From Isoetes taiwanensis (taxonomy: Eukaryota > Streptophyta > Lycopodiopsida > Isoetales > Isoetaceae): a stretch of 64,000 nt of DNA. The position numbers and the translations under genes were made by a program. The notes beneath the pieces were generated by a model that was not told the origin of the DNA, did not search any database, and saw only the letters and a list, made by a program, of their open reading frames with translations. Shown here piece by piece: positions 36,384-47,604 of the stretch. The stretch lies in the NCBI GenBank assembly GCA_021234155.1, contig JAJEKV010000003.1, positions 27,077,166 to 27,141,165 on the forward strand, in the 5' to 3' direction. Each line of letters starts with the position of its first letter. Within the stretch, counting starts at the first letter, position 1.

Positions 36384-37640
36384 AAGTATCTCTCTCTTAT
36401 TGTCTCATTATCTCTCTCTCTCTCTTTCACGCTCGTGGCTTCCAAGTATTCTCATTTATTGTGTCATTATCTCTGTAATCCTTTTCACGTTCTGCTCGTG
36501 TATTTTTTGTTTCGGTTGGCGTTCTGATGCTTGGCCCGTAAGGGCATCTAACCCCTTATCTTAAACTTCCATGTGGTATGTTTGTTTGCAGCTGGCGCAC
36601 GATGGATCGTCTTTTCAATTTTTGCTATTGTGCTTGACTGCTTGTATTGGCTATTAACTCTTTGATTACTATCAAGTTGGTTCTCAGTTGGCCGCATTGT
36701 TCCAGTGTAGCACTTGTCGCTTTTGGAGGGCATCAAGGGGATGCCTCACTCGGTCGAGCCTGTATATAGATATTGGAATTCTCGATCTCGGCTTAGCCTC
36801 ATGGCTTCCGAGGATGCTCGTGGGTTGTTTCCCCGTATTGATGTTGTGATTCTTGTATTCTCGATCCCGGTGTAGCTTCGGGGCTTCTGGGGATTCTCAT
36901 GGATCATTTCTCTTTTTCGATACTGTAATTCTTGTATTGTTGGCCCAGTTTTATAGTCTGCTGACACTTGGCCCTGTGGTTGGCTCCTAACACTTACACT
37001 TCGACGATTGGCGGGATTTTTGCGATTTTTGGAGCTCTGACCTTGTTCGTGCTCGTGGAGTGGCTTGTCTTGCCGAACTGCCCAATTTTTAGCTCTAATC
37101 TCACAAGTGCAGGTGAAGTTGCTTTTTCAGACGAGCAGCCAAGGGTCGGCACATGGAGTTGGTGTGGCAACTTAGCGGGACATGTTTTGAGTTGCAGCTT
37201 AGATGGTTGCCAAGGTGGGCGCGTGTAATTTTGGGGTGGAGATCTTAGTAAGACTTGTTGGGGCGCAGCTTTGACGAGTGGCAATACTTTTGAAGTTGCA
37301 GTTTGGGCAGTGCAGAGACGATCTTCTGACTTTCTTCTGTCTTAAAAGCCTCGCTATGAAGGATTTTTGTGTTACCCTCGGATTTGTCTAGACAATCGGG
37401 GATGCTATCGTTTCTTAGTCATTTTAAGATTCATCATTGGGTACCCCTATGTATTATTGTACTCATTCATTCAGCTCAATGGAACACCACTTCACTCAAT
37501 GGAGGTGTGGTTTATAAGTAAGTGTAGTTTTTAAGAAGGAGTTTTTTAGAAAGTATGGTTCTCTAAAGTGGTGTGATTTCTTAAGGTTCTTTATAGATAA
37601 TTTTGTAAGCACCACCATACAATCATTGCCCTACTCTCAT
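36384..37640. repeat. T-rich non-coding stretch with a ~90-bp tandem duplication
   Basis: ATTCTCGATC(T/C)CGG...TAGC(C/T)TC...GGCTTC(C/T)G at about 36775-36860 is repeated at 36855-36945. No coding region was recognised. Similarity to the T-rich unit at 29-32 kb is general (composition) rather than specific. Confidence 0.55.
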
Positions 37641-37719
37641 CCATATGATTCACCACGAAGTATCCATGTTCTCCTTACATGCCCTGTATCAAAATATCCT
37701 CATGCTTATAAAAAGCTAG

Positions 37720-38300
37720 AATGCCTTGGCCTGAATCCTGCTTGCCTGAGTGCCTGCACCTCTGCTGCCTCTGCCCATCTTGTCAACTGTTGCTCGAGGA
37801 TCTCGGTGAGGAGCTTTGCAAACACTGAGCCGATCATGATGGTTCAGCAATTGATCGGGCAATGCGAGTCTCCTGCTTTGTAGATTGGGACAACCCTGTG
37901 GGGAGGGAGGGGGGACCTTTCCCGCAATGCCTTGTTGAATATGGCGGTTGGTACTGGAGTCATGGACCTGCCCACTTAAGTAACTCTACCTGCATGCCGT
38001 CGAGGTCTGGTGCTTTTCCATTGACTAGACTTTGTAGCCCATGCACTACCTCTGCCTCTGTGATTTTTAGCACTGGGCCCTGCTACAGGGGTAATGCTGC
38101 CCATGCACGCTCAGAATTATAGAGCTATTATAGGTATTGCCCCCACTACTTGGGGGTGATGTTTCCTATGGGCGGCACTGGCCTCTTGAGCACTCTTCAG
38201 TAGAAGGTCCTGGGATGACGTTCCAGGAGGAAGAATATTTCCTGTTCATGGGCTCCAATGTACCTGGCCTTTCTAGCCTTAAGGAAAGTGCGGTAGTATA
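37720..38300 (-). pseudogene. LINE RT fragment, second copy of the 27.9-28.5 kb segment
   Basis: Collinear with 27918-28485: shared phrases include GCCTGAATCCT, GAGGAGCTTTGCAAACA, TTTGTAGATTGGGACAACCC and GGTCCTGGGATG(A/G)CGTTCC. It carries the region before RT block 1 of a minus-strand LINE. The match stops abruptly at ~38297 next to a plus-strand LINE piece. Confidence 0.78.
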
Positions 38301-39345
38301 AGCGTGTTCATAGTCCAGTCTAAGCTGGAGGCATGCAAGGAGATGTTGTATAGGTGGCTGGAGCAACCTGCCAAGCCAGCTACAAGTAGAATGGCAGATG
38401 GTTTGGATCCACCTCCTCATCCCTACCACCCATTCCGACTCGGAAGTGCTTGACGAGATGCATGTCTTGCTCGGTCAGCATTACATAGTTCACCACGCTG
38501 ATGTAGGCACCTCAAACCCTCAAGGTGCTCCTGTTGGGACCCCAATCGCACATCCTGCTCCAATGGCCTCACTTACCACTGCCGGCATGCCACATGCTGA
38601 CTCCACCTCCACCACCCCTTGTGCTGCCACCACCAAACCTACAACTACAGCTCCCACCAGCAAATAGGGATTGTGCCTGCGCATGGTCTCCTAGAATTAT
38701 CGGGGCTTTCCATGGTAGAAGGGAAAGAGTCTCAACTCGGTTGCCGCCAATATAGACCTCATCTTCCTTATGAAAACATGGGAGCATGCTGGATATAGGC
38801 TACCCTTGCCAGGATACCAGCGCCACTCCGTCTTCAATGAATGCACATGAAAGTGGGGACATGGAGGGATCGCCTGCTACTATCGGACAGCCTTGGCACA
38901 ATCAGTTTTCGTGTACAAGTTAGACAAGCATAATAGGTACATGTGGATGCGCGTGCAGAACTGCAGTGGTAGCTCTCTCTTTGTGGCGGACTGCTACTTG
39001 TCGAGAGCAACTTCTATCACACCCACTCGGATGTGGACAGGTTGGAGCCCTATGTCAATCTATACGATGACATACAGCAGCACCAGCAGTGGGGTAGTGT
39101 CATGCTCGTTGGAATGCACGTACTAGCACAGAACAACCCACGAGATTTGACCCTTTGGCAAATGATGTATTGCAACTGAGCCCTTCAAAAGGAGCTTAGC
39201 CACGGGCAACTGACATTCAGTTCTCGCACTATGAGAGGCAACTATTGTTGCTTTGTAGTATCTTTGACCTGGTGATTTGCAATGGACTAGCACAGTGGCC
39301 GTCCTCTCGCCATCACACTTGCATTGGCAGCACAAAGACCTTTTG
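38300..39345 (+). pseudogene. LINE endonuclease fragment with upstream proline/threonine-rich frame
   Basis: Frames on the plus strand give IFLMKTWEHAGY (38762 onward), WGHGGIACYYRTALAQ (~38855-38900) and WMRVQNCSGSSLFVADCYLS (~38945-39000). These match the early APE-type endonuclease blocks, with stops between. Upstream, 38398-38667 is open and rich in Pro/Thr/Ala (ADVGTSNPQGAPVGTP); it may be the end of an ORF1-like region, but I cannot show it. Orientation is opposite to the piece immediately left. Confidence 0.65.
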
Positions 39346-39429
39346 CCTATAACGTACATGCATGAATATATCTAGCATAATAACAGGGGGTTCTCTTCGT
39401 ATTTTTGTACGTTTTTCCTTATGGTATTT

Positions 39430-40020
39430 TTATGTTCTGTGTGAAGATGGTCATCTTGCCCTAGAAATCTGGGGAACCATACATATAAAACCTAATATTT
39501 TCACATACTCCAGCATCTTAAGGGCATGCAATAACATCTATAATAGAGCAAGGTAGGTGCACACATGAGCAAATTTTAGATAATGGTTTTTGTTTTGATG
39601 TTGTTGCAGGGAGCACACTTGTTGACCTATATGCAAGATGTGGGGAACTGGAGGAAGCATCAAAGACCTTTGGTAGCTTATCAGTCTAGGATGCGACGTT
39701 TTCGGAATGTACTGACAAGAGCCTATGTTCAAAATAGTAGTTTCATACTTGCACTGTAATATTTTTATGGAATGCAGCATAACGTGGCACAAAGCCCGAC
39801 AGATTCATGAACATGTAGTTGAGAATGGATTGAAATCTGATAGTCTTGTTGCAACTATCCTTTTCAATATGTATGCCAAGTTTGGAAGTCTGAAGGAGGC
39901 AAGCAGAGTTTCCAACAAAGTGTCAAATCAAGATGTCTACAAGATAACTTTCCATCTAGATGGATCGATATTTGCACTATAATATTTTAATGATATGCAG
40001 CACAATGGGGCACAAATTCT
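39430..40020 (+). pseudogene. pentatricopeptide-repeat (PPR) protein pseudogene
   Basis: Several PPR units are visible in changing frames: IKPNIFTYSSILRACNN (39485-39535), TLVDLYARCGELEEASKTF (39612-39670), LTRAYVQNS then FYGMQHNVAQ (39712-39795), ARQIHEHVVENGLKSDSLVA with FNMYAKFGSLKEASRV (39795-39910), and YFNDMQHNGAQ (39982-40015). PPR proteins bind organellar RNA in plants. Stops, frameshifts and missing linkers show this is dead. A GTAGGTGC...TTGCAG pair at 39553-39609 looks like an intron or marks a deletion. Confidence 0.78.
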
Positions 40021-40026
40021 AGTGAA

Positions 40027-40099
40027 AGTATAAATACATGACACGTCACTATGAATAATTAATGGCACATTAATTATTCATAAGCTAAGGTTAGCTATG
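40027..40099. repeat. short dispersed repeat, copy 1
   Basis: AGTATAAATA(C/T)ATGACACGTC through TTAGCTATG. The copy at 59547-59608 is identical apart from one substitution and an 11-nt indel. Nothing coding. Confidence 0.85.
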
Positions 40100-40565
40100 A
40101 TAATAATTAAATTATAAAGGTGGAAACCTAACCTTAAACCCTAATTCGAATTTAGGGCTTAACCTAATATTAAAAAGGGCTAAAATACCAAATTAGTTAA
40201 TACTAGTTATGGTGCCCGGTGTTGCCGGGCTCAGTAACTATTTGAGGAGGTGGTTGTTTCATTGTTGGCTAGAATAGACAATGTGGCTTGGAGGGGGCAA
40301 GGATAATATGGAAGAAACTTTTAAGGTTCATTGACATAGAATTCAATATTTAAATTTTGTATATGTGTTGGAATTGGTATCTTTCGAGTAACTTTTCTCA
40401 CCCATATGGTAGTCAATGGTTTTTGTGCCTTTAGGTGGTACGCCGTCTTAATGGCCTAGGTAACTTTTCTCACTTCCACGGTAGTCTATGGGTTTTTGTC
40501 ATCCCAATCTCCCAATGGCCTAACCACGTAGCCACTTGAGCCTATACTTGTTATACATCCTTGTA
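40100..40565. other. non-coding, contains a ~90-bp imperfect tandem duplication
   Basis: GTAACTTTTCTCAC...GGTAGTC(A/T)ATGG(G/T)TTTTTG(T)...CC(T)AATGGCCTA occurs near 40389-40460 and again near 40461-40525. It may be the 3' end of the adjacent minus-strand LINE. Confidence 0.5.
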
Positions 40566-41527
40566 TTATTTTTGAAAACATAGATGTTGATCATGGATAT
40601 ATGACAATAAGAAGGATCGGTGTGTGTCTACCGCCTTCAGATATGATCCCAGTACTATGGGTGGCACTGTTAACAATGAGTAAAAATCATGTGCTTGTAT
40701 ACCATAGCTCTCTCTTATATGTGCATAAGCCGAACATTGCAAGAGTGCATGACACTCATCTTCTACACTACCTGATGAACATAATTTGCAGATTCTTTCT
40801 TCAGCAGGGATCCTGAACCATCTCCCAGTTTCAATCTCCAATCTGTGTGAACTCGTTCTGTACCGGGCAATAATCTGCTTATGTGATCTGGAGATATCCG
40901 AATTTAGATATCCCTGACTTCTGTATTCTGTGAGATGATTAATATTCATCTTATACTGCATCATCCGACTGCCTGGATTCAACCATAAGCGTTCAAGTGC
41001 GAGCTTTTCCAAAAGGGCTCTTGCATCTGTTTTATCACTCGGTCAATTCAGATCTGACAGACCCCATTCACTCGCCCAGCTTCGTAAATCTTTCATCCAC
41101 CTTCTGGACGGATTCTATGTGACACCATAGCCTGGAGGATGTACCTGGACCCCAAATAGGCACGCCATACAGCAAGACTGTTTGAACCAAAGATTTAAAC
41201 AATGCTTTTTTCTAGGCCCCATTCAGTCAACGCAGCCTTATTGCATCTTGCAAGCATGCTATACAGTGCTGCTTTTCCTCCTGCAACCCTTCTCTTCACA
41301 CAGTCCTTCCAATTATATTTTGTCGAGAAATCAATGCCAAGGTACTTGTAGCACTCTACTGTCTCTAATTCCTGTTCTTGATAAGTGAATTTCGGTCTAT
41401 CCCTCGTTCCAAACACCATGATCTTGGATTTTGAAATGTTTACCTTCATTTGTTTTGCTGCACAAAATGATTCTAGGCTGTCCAAATGTTCCTGTAACAC
41501 AGTCTTCTTACTTGCTGTCAGCACCAA
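40566..41527 (-). pseudogene. LINE fragment: RT thumb and cysteine-rich C-terminus
   Basis: Minus strand. 41527-41195 reads HLDSLESFCAAKQMKVNISK and YKYLGIDFSTKYNW. 41012-40566 reads SSHRLEIETGRW and CKLCSSGSVEDECHALLQC. The piece between is out of frame. It is 5'-truncated just after the YADD block. Closest in this window to the C-terminal half of the 33-36-kb LINE, but clearly diverged. Confidence 0.85.
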
Positions 41528-41539
41528 ATATAGTCAATC

Positions 41540-43085
41540 AAAAGACTGTGGTCTTTTTTATTGGACATGCATATGCAACATGTAGAACATTTATAATGTA
41601 TTTGATAGCATGTAAAAGTGTATTCATGCTTTCCTCTTTGGATTTGATGTCCTATGGTTACAGATGAACATAAAGATAAAGACATGTTAGGTTTAGGTGG
41701 GGGTAATTGTGTAGGGGTAAGGGATGCATACCCACATGGGGGTAATGTTTGGCATCGTGGCTTCATGCAATGTACATGGGGGTAATGTTGGGCATTGTAG
41801 TTCTATGCAATTATTAGATGTGAGTGGTGCAATGTATGCATGTTTGTAAAATTTTTTAAGGATAGTTGTAGGGGGATGTCAATGCAATTATTAGATGTGT
41901 GTGATGCAATATATGTATGTTTGTAAAAAAATTGTAAGGATAGTTGTAGAGGGATATCAAGATGGAAAATGAGCTCATGTCCATAAACATTATTGATGTT
42001 ATCCACCTTGCATTGTTTTTGCGCACACAAAAATGGAACTTGCACACACAAAATGGAAAATGCTTATAAATTGGAGAATTGATTTTCAAAGACCTAGAAA
42101 AATGATTTTGCAAATATCATGTTATATCCTAGATAATTGATCGAGAGAGAGATTGGAACTTGATGCAAAGGTAAAGCATCTTGCAAGAATATCTATGGGA
42201 AATCAATGTCATAAAAACGATGGCTTGTCTTAGCGGTGTTGAATTAGAAAGAACCTAGATATATTTGTATTGATTGATGATAGTATTACAAAAACCTTTG
42301 AAATGGTGGAATAAAACTATGGACATGTAAAGATGCTAGCACCCTCGCAAAAAAATTATCTAGGGCAGCAAGACAGTAAGAAAGGAGTATATCAATGCAA
42401 TGAACAACACCTTATGACTTCAGTAGATGTTGTTCGACAAATGATTGATCCTTGTAGGCCCATGTACTATTTCCAACATGGTTTAGAACTGTTGAGAATT
42501 CGAACTGCACCTTAATGAATCAGTGGCTTTAGTAGATGTTTTCTGATGATGATCCTTGTAGGCTTTGTCACGTGGTTTAGAACTGGTTGAAAATTCTAGA
42601 GCACTCAATGGTCCTGCAGCATTTATAGAACTGAGAAATCTACTTTCCTTGAGGCTTGCAAGTACAATTAAGATTGAAAGCTAAATTTACCGTGAGGAGC
42701 ATTTTCGTTCATAAGTTTTGGACCATACTGGATTCTACTTCTTCTCTGGATTCTGCTTCTGCTCTAGAGATACATTTGAAAATAAATGCCAATCGATAGA
42801 TATGTTCAGAGCATAAACAGAAATGTAGTTGTCATGCATCTAACACTAAGGTTAGTAAGAGAGACCTCACATTCGTATTCTGTCTATTGTATAGACAACG
42901 ATATTTTTCGGAAAGGAAACCTGTGTTTCAATCGAACATGCAAAGCCAGCTTTTCTACAAAAAACTACATAACCTTATCAATTAAATAATACTAAGTTGC
43001 TACATAGATCAAAAATCAAACATGAATCCTAAAGGGATTTAAGGAAGTTATGGAAAAATGAGAATTATGAAGAGAATGTTGTTCA
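41540..43085. repeat. non-coding, ~75-bp tandem duplication inside
   Basis: ATGCAATTATTAGATGTG...GATAGTTGTAG(G/A)GGGAT occurs at about 41808-41880 and again at 41882-41956. CATGGGGGTAATGTT is repeated near 41736 and 41777. No gene is seen in the remainder. Confidence 0.6.
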
Positions 43086-43400
43086 CCATGCTGACCCAAA
43101 AGAAATTTGACCTGTCAAAGCCAGACTTTGACACTCTACTCATGAGCTTGCTCATAGGCCTCAGACTTTAGACTCCTTGTAGCAGAGGGCAACCAAAGAA
43201 AGGGCCAGTCCTTTAAGATAAGCCAAAACGGGATGATTCGAAACATGGCACTTTTCACCGTTGTACTTGTTCTCTAGCTTACAGATTATAGATTATAGAA
43301 TGGATATGATGATGCATTGGCAATAGTTAAAATCATAAAATATCACCAACTGAAAGACCCATAATCGTTAGAAAGCATGGATATCTGATGTAGCTAGAAG
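43086..43400. repeat. ~300-bp direct repeat, copy 1
   Basis: Starts CCATGCTGACCCAAAAGAAA and ends GATGTAGCTAGAAG. Copy 2 is at 43691-43982. Only a few substitutions and indels separate them, the largest being ~17-18 bp near 43220. Confidence 0.9.
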
Positions 43401-43690
43401 CAAGTGCAGAGTATTACCTTTGATCCAAGAGTGAGATTTAAGAATAATATATGTATCCTTCATTCAATTGCCTTCCAACCTGTAGCCAATAAATTTTGTG
43501 TTAACTGAGGATGTACATGCCAATTGTAAAAGGTTGCAAGTCACAACCTGGCCATTCCGGGGATCCATTGAACATGGGCATTTGTGTTTCAAACTGCTCT
43601 ACATGTAGATGTGATGATTTTTGGGCTCTAGCATCACAATCAATGTACAAATGTAATTGCTAAAATGCTAAAAGATGCTAAAATTAAGAA

Positions 43691-43982
43691 CCATGCTGAC
43701 CCAAAAGAAATTTGAACCCGTCAAAGCCAGACTTTGACACTCTGCTCATAGGCTTGCTCATAGGCCTCAGACTTTAGACTCGGTGTAGCAGAGGGCAACC
43801 AAGGAAAGGGCCAGTCCTTTAACGATTCGAAAGATGGCACTTTTCACTGTTGTACTTGTTCTCTAGCTTACAGATTATAGAATGGATATGATGATGCATT
43901 GGCAATAGTTAGAATCATAAAATATCACCAACTGAAAGACCCATAATCACTAAAAAGCATGGATATCTGATGTAGCTAGAAG
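43691..43982. repeat. ~300-bp direct repeat, copy 2
   Basis: Second copy of 43086-43400 in the same orientation, 605 bp further on. The 290 bp between the copies and the 490 bp after contain no recognised gene. Confidence 0.9.
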
Positions 43983-44474
43983 CCCCCTCTATGGCACATA
44001 AGAATCCTTGAACAGTGACAATTGAAGAAGTTTGTACATGAAAATATTTATGACTTACATCTTTAGTGGGAAGCCTGAGAACCTCCACAACAATATAGAT
44101 AATCTGAAAGCACAAATGTCACATAATGTGCAAACAACAAAAAATTGGTGCAACTTTTAGACTAATTATTGGCAGAACTAAGTTGGCTGCCTCTCTGCCA
44201 AGTTATAAACATTAAAAGGAGAAATGATCTATGTGTATTATGTATGTATTAAAAATGTTAAAGCCCATGGATGGCCGATGCTATGCTAAGAACAGAGAAA
44301 CCTGGAAGTGCAAAAGGTCATAAGAGTAGAAATAGACTCAATCATGTAGTAGAGATATGCAATGTTGTCAATATTCAAGAAACACTAATAATATGCCGTC
44401 TAACTATAGAGTATCTTATCATGTTTCAAGTAAATATGGTTGGATGTATAAGAACCGGATTCTAATGTAATAAG

Positions 44475-44616
44475 ATGGCATCGATCCGAGCCGTCGGATC
44501 GGCATTCTGGGAAGGGGCGAGCTGCTATATGAGACGTCACTCCAGTTGTAGCAGGTTATCGGCGTTCTTCTCACAGCAGCAGCAGTTCTCCATCTTTGCC
44601 TTTGACTCCCTCCTCA
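44475..44616 (+). repeat. split direct repeat A1 (left end)
   Basis: Starts ATGGCATCGATCCGAGCC and ends CTCCCTCCTCA. Matches A2 through CTATATGAG(A/G)CGTCACTCC and GGTTATCGGCGTTCTTCTC. Confidence 0.9.
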
Positions 44617-45928
44617 AAGATTCGCTTCACGCGATGCCGTTCTACTCAGCAGCGCTTCTTCCTCACATGGATCGAGATCCTTTTCTTCGAGAGCTAGCTG
44701 GGGTGGTTTTTCTCATCAGTCTGCTCGTCTTACTCTGGAAGGTATGGCCTCTTCTCCTCAATTGCCTGTCTGCACAGGTATAGCCCCTTTTTCGGTTGGT
44801 ATTTTTCCGCTTGTTGGCGGTTGTAGAATGATTCTTTTGATTGGTTTATGAGATGGGCTGTCAGGAAGCAACATGCAGATTGATTGGGTCGGGTCCCTCC
44901 GGATCCTGGTTTCTTTGGGGATTTGGTTTTCAGCTAGGTATGTGTTCATTTGGGAGATGGTGGTGGTTCGTCCAGTTTGTCTGATGCAACAAGCATGCTT
45001 TGTTTTTTGGGAAGAGATTTCATGGTTTGTTGGGGACATGCAGGTGCTTTTCCCGTTCGAGATCTAATCCATCTTAGCATATCTTAGCATGCAGGTTGCG
45101 ATTCAGGTCAGCCCTTTGGCCCCTGCCTCCCCCCTCTGATCATCGCTTGGGATTCTTGTGCAGGCAGGCCCCAGCTTCAGCCCAGATATGCTCGCCGTTC
45201 TCCCGGAGGGTCGATTTGCGACCGGCGCGGGGTTCTTTGTGCAAAATGCGCAGGGGACCTCGGTTGTTCAACCATTGGTCCAAGCACAGGCATCGGAAGA
45301 AGGAAAAAGGGGGAGGTCTAATTTCTCTCAGCTAGATGGGGGGCGGGGACAGGATCATAAGCGATCTTGGCGGCGGAGTTCGGCGATAGGGGGGGGGTGC
45401 TTAGCCACCGCCGCTCGCCTGAAGACGAGCTTCTCATGAGACGATCCAGGCGATTTTATTTGCCGATTTCCCTGCTGGTCGATTCAGCCTCTCTTCCTCG
45501 TTTGCCATCTCTGCGGCTAGTTTCAGATGAGTTTTTATTTGGATTATCTCTGATCTTTTTTCGATTTCATGGTTGACATTTGTTTTTATTTTTAGTACTC
45601 GCTTATTGGTTCTTCTTTAGCTTTCACTACATGCATGGTTATGTTTAGGCTTAGCTTATCGCTGGTCTAATTTGGGCATGCATGGTGGGCGTTCCTTGCA
45701 TTAGGCTGGTTTGCGGTCGGTTTTCATTATGCTTATTTTATGGATGGTTGTTTTGGGTTGATTTATCCTCACCAATGTTTATTGAAAGCTTAATTGTAAA
45801 TTTGGTCTTAGGTTTGTTTTTGCCCAACCCTTTTTTTTAAGCCCCTTTCTTTCTCCTCTCATGCATTGCTCCTACTTTTTCCCCCGGCTTGCTTTCTCCG
45901 CTCTCATAGTAAACCTTTGCTGTTCGAT
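44617..45928 (+). other. DIRS-type element leader, no recognised coding region
   Basis: T/G-rich sequence with small frames. The longest open stretch (45158-45439, 93 codons) shows no recognisable domain. Transcription of the element may start here, but no promoter motif is clear. Confidence 0.5.
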
Positions 45929-46372
45929 ATGGCTTTTGGTTGTCCTTGTTGTTCTACGGATCTGGGCTCTGTTGGAGTTTTCTCAACCCCTTCATCACCC
46001 CCCATGGTTGACATGGCGCGACATCATCTTTACACGGAGCACTTGGAGGTGCTTCACCCTCTGCGAGCGGTTTTTGATGGGGAGCGAGAGGACATCGACC
46101 GCCAGCCGAAGTTTTTCCGATCATTATACCTTTATGCCTCCTTGTCTCCGGGCGCGGCGAAAGTGTTTCGGCTTTTCGGCGTGGATTCTCATCGCCATCG
46201 CTTTCTTGGCGATGTCATTCTACAATGGGGGCTTTTAGTCCCTCGAGCCACTTTCTCTCAAGGAGATTCTTTACATCCTCAAGGCCCGCCCACCCCATTT
46301 TCTTCCCATATACCCGTTAGGCATGGGGTGGTGTGGCGTGATTCCTTTGAGGTTGGGTTGTGGTTTTTGTAA
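45929..46372 (+). CDS. unidentified frame in element leader; candidate first gag exon
   Basis: From the ATG at 45929 (MAFGCPCCSTDLGSVG) the frame runs 147 codons. The middle (EREDIDRQPKFFRSLYLYASLSPGAAKVFRLFGVDSHRHRFLGDV) reads like a structured, charged domain, unlike the T-rich low-complexity sequence around it. GAG/GTTGGG at 46351/46352 and the acceptor CGTTTGCAG/GTT at 47604/47605 are both phase 0. Splicing them would join this frame directly to gag with a 1.25-kb intron. That is inference; it could also be a stand-alone ORF. Confidence 0.45.
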   Translation: MAFGCPCCSTDLGSVGVFSTPSSPPMVDMARHHLYTEHLEVLHPLRAVFDGEREDIDRQPKFFRSLYLYASLSPGAAKVFRLFGVDSHRHRFLGDVILQWGLLVPRATFSQGDSLHPQGPPTPFSSHIPVRHGVVWRDSFEVGLWFL

Positions 46373-46439
46373 TAATCGGCATATCCGCCGTTCTAAGGAA
46401 TAAGGGGGCAAAACCCCATTTGATTTTTTGTGCTATGTC

Positions 46440-47050
46440 TAAACTCTTTAGTTGTTTATCTGTGTTGGTAATGTTATGGATGGCTTAGTGCTTTAGGCGT
46501 TTTATAAGTTCCAATCGTATTTTTAGGTATGGCTAGATTAAATTCTCATGGGGGGATCGGGTGGCATTCTTATTTCACTTATGTGTATTTTTTGTAGACT
46601 TTAAATTCCTTTTTATGTTTCCTTTTTCAAAGTAGTGCTATGGTTGTTTTTTTTGCATCCGCCATATGTGCTAAGGGGTTGAAATTCTTGCATCATTATC
46701 TTAGATGGTTTCTTATTAAGTCTTGCATACTTCATGATTCTTACTTGGGGGGGGAGGCTAAGGTTAGCATGCATCCGGTTTTTCCCAATTATGTCTCAAC
46801 TCTTTGGTGGTTGTATTTGTGTTTTTAACGTTGTGGATGGCTCATTGCTTTAGGCATTTTCCTATTATAAGTTCCTTCAGTATCTCTTCTATTTTGGCTA
46901 GACTAACTTCTCATGGGGGCCTAGGGTGGCATTCTTATTTTCGGCTATGCGTAATTTTCGTAGACTTACATTTCATGTTTTTCCCTTTCAAGTTTGGTAT
47001 TATGATTGTTTGGCATCCGACATATATAAGGGTTGATGGTTTTTGGTTTT
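46440..47050. repeat. ~350-bp tandem duplication in element leader
   Basis: GT(G)GATGGCT(T/C)A(G/T)TGCTTTAGGC, TTCTCATGGGGG, GGTGGCATTCTTATTT and GTAGACTT(A)A(A/C)AT recur in the same order from ~46470 and from ~46830. It lies within the proposed gag intron and is non-coding. Confidence 0.75.
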
Positions 47051-47604
47051 GATGGGGGCGAAGTTCTTAATCCTTATTCTAATGGTTTTATTATTAGTTT
47101 TGTAGATTTCATGATTTTACTTTTAGGGGTGAGGCTTCCGGTCTTAGTTTTCTTTGCACCCGGAGGGGGTACTTACAAAATATGTTTGTGGAAAGGGGGT
47201 ATAGGCCCATCTAACATTGATATGCATTGGCAACAATGGTACTTATTTTTGGTCAGGCTACCTATGGGGATGATGTCATTCATTATAGTCTGTTTTTTTG
47301 CATAGCTTTTTCTATTCGTCTTGTGGTTTGTATTGTCTTCCCAGAAGGTTGCTCTCATCCTAACTATGTTGGCTTTTTATCTTGTGCTGTTTTCGGGGGG
47401 GGGAGGACCAAGAAATGGTACTTTGGTGTTTCTTTTCTTTGTGGCCCAAGGTTTTAGGGGTTTTTTCGCTGTTGTGTCCATAGGCTTCGTGTACATATCA
47501 TGGGGGCTTATGGGGTCGTGGACGATGCCTTTTCCTCTTTTCCACCTCGTTTCATGCCGCAGTTTTTTCTTTCGTATCTATTCTTACGTGTTCCTCGTTT
47601 GCAG

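Noticed and set aside
45158..45439. 93-codon frame in the element leader
   Set aside because: No domain, no conservation evidence available, and overlapped by another open frame; left as leader.
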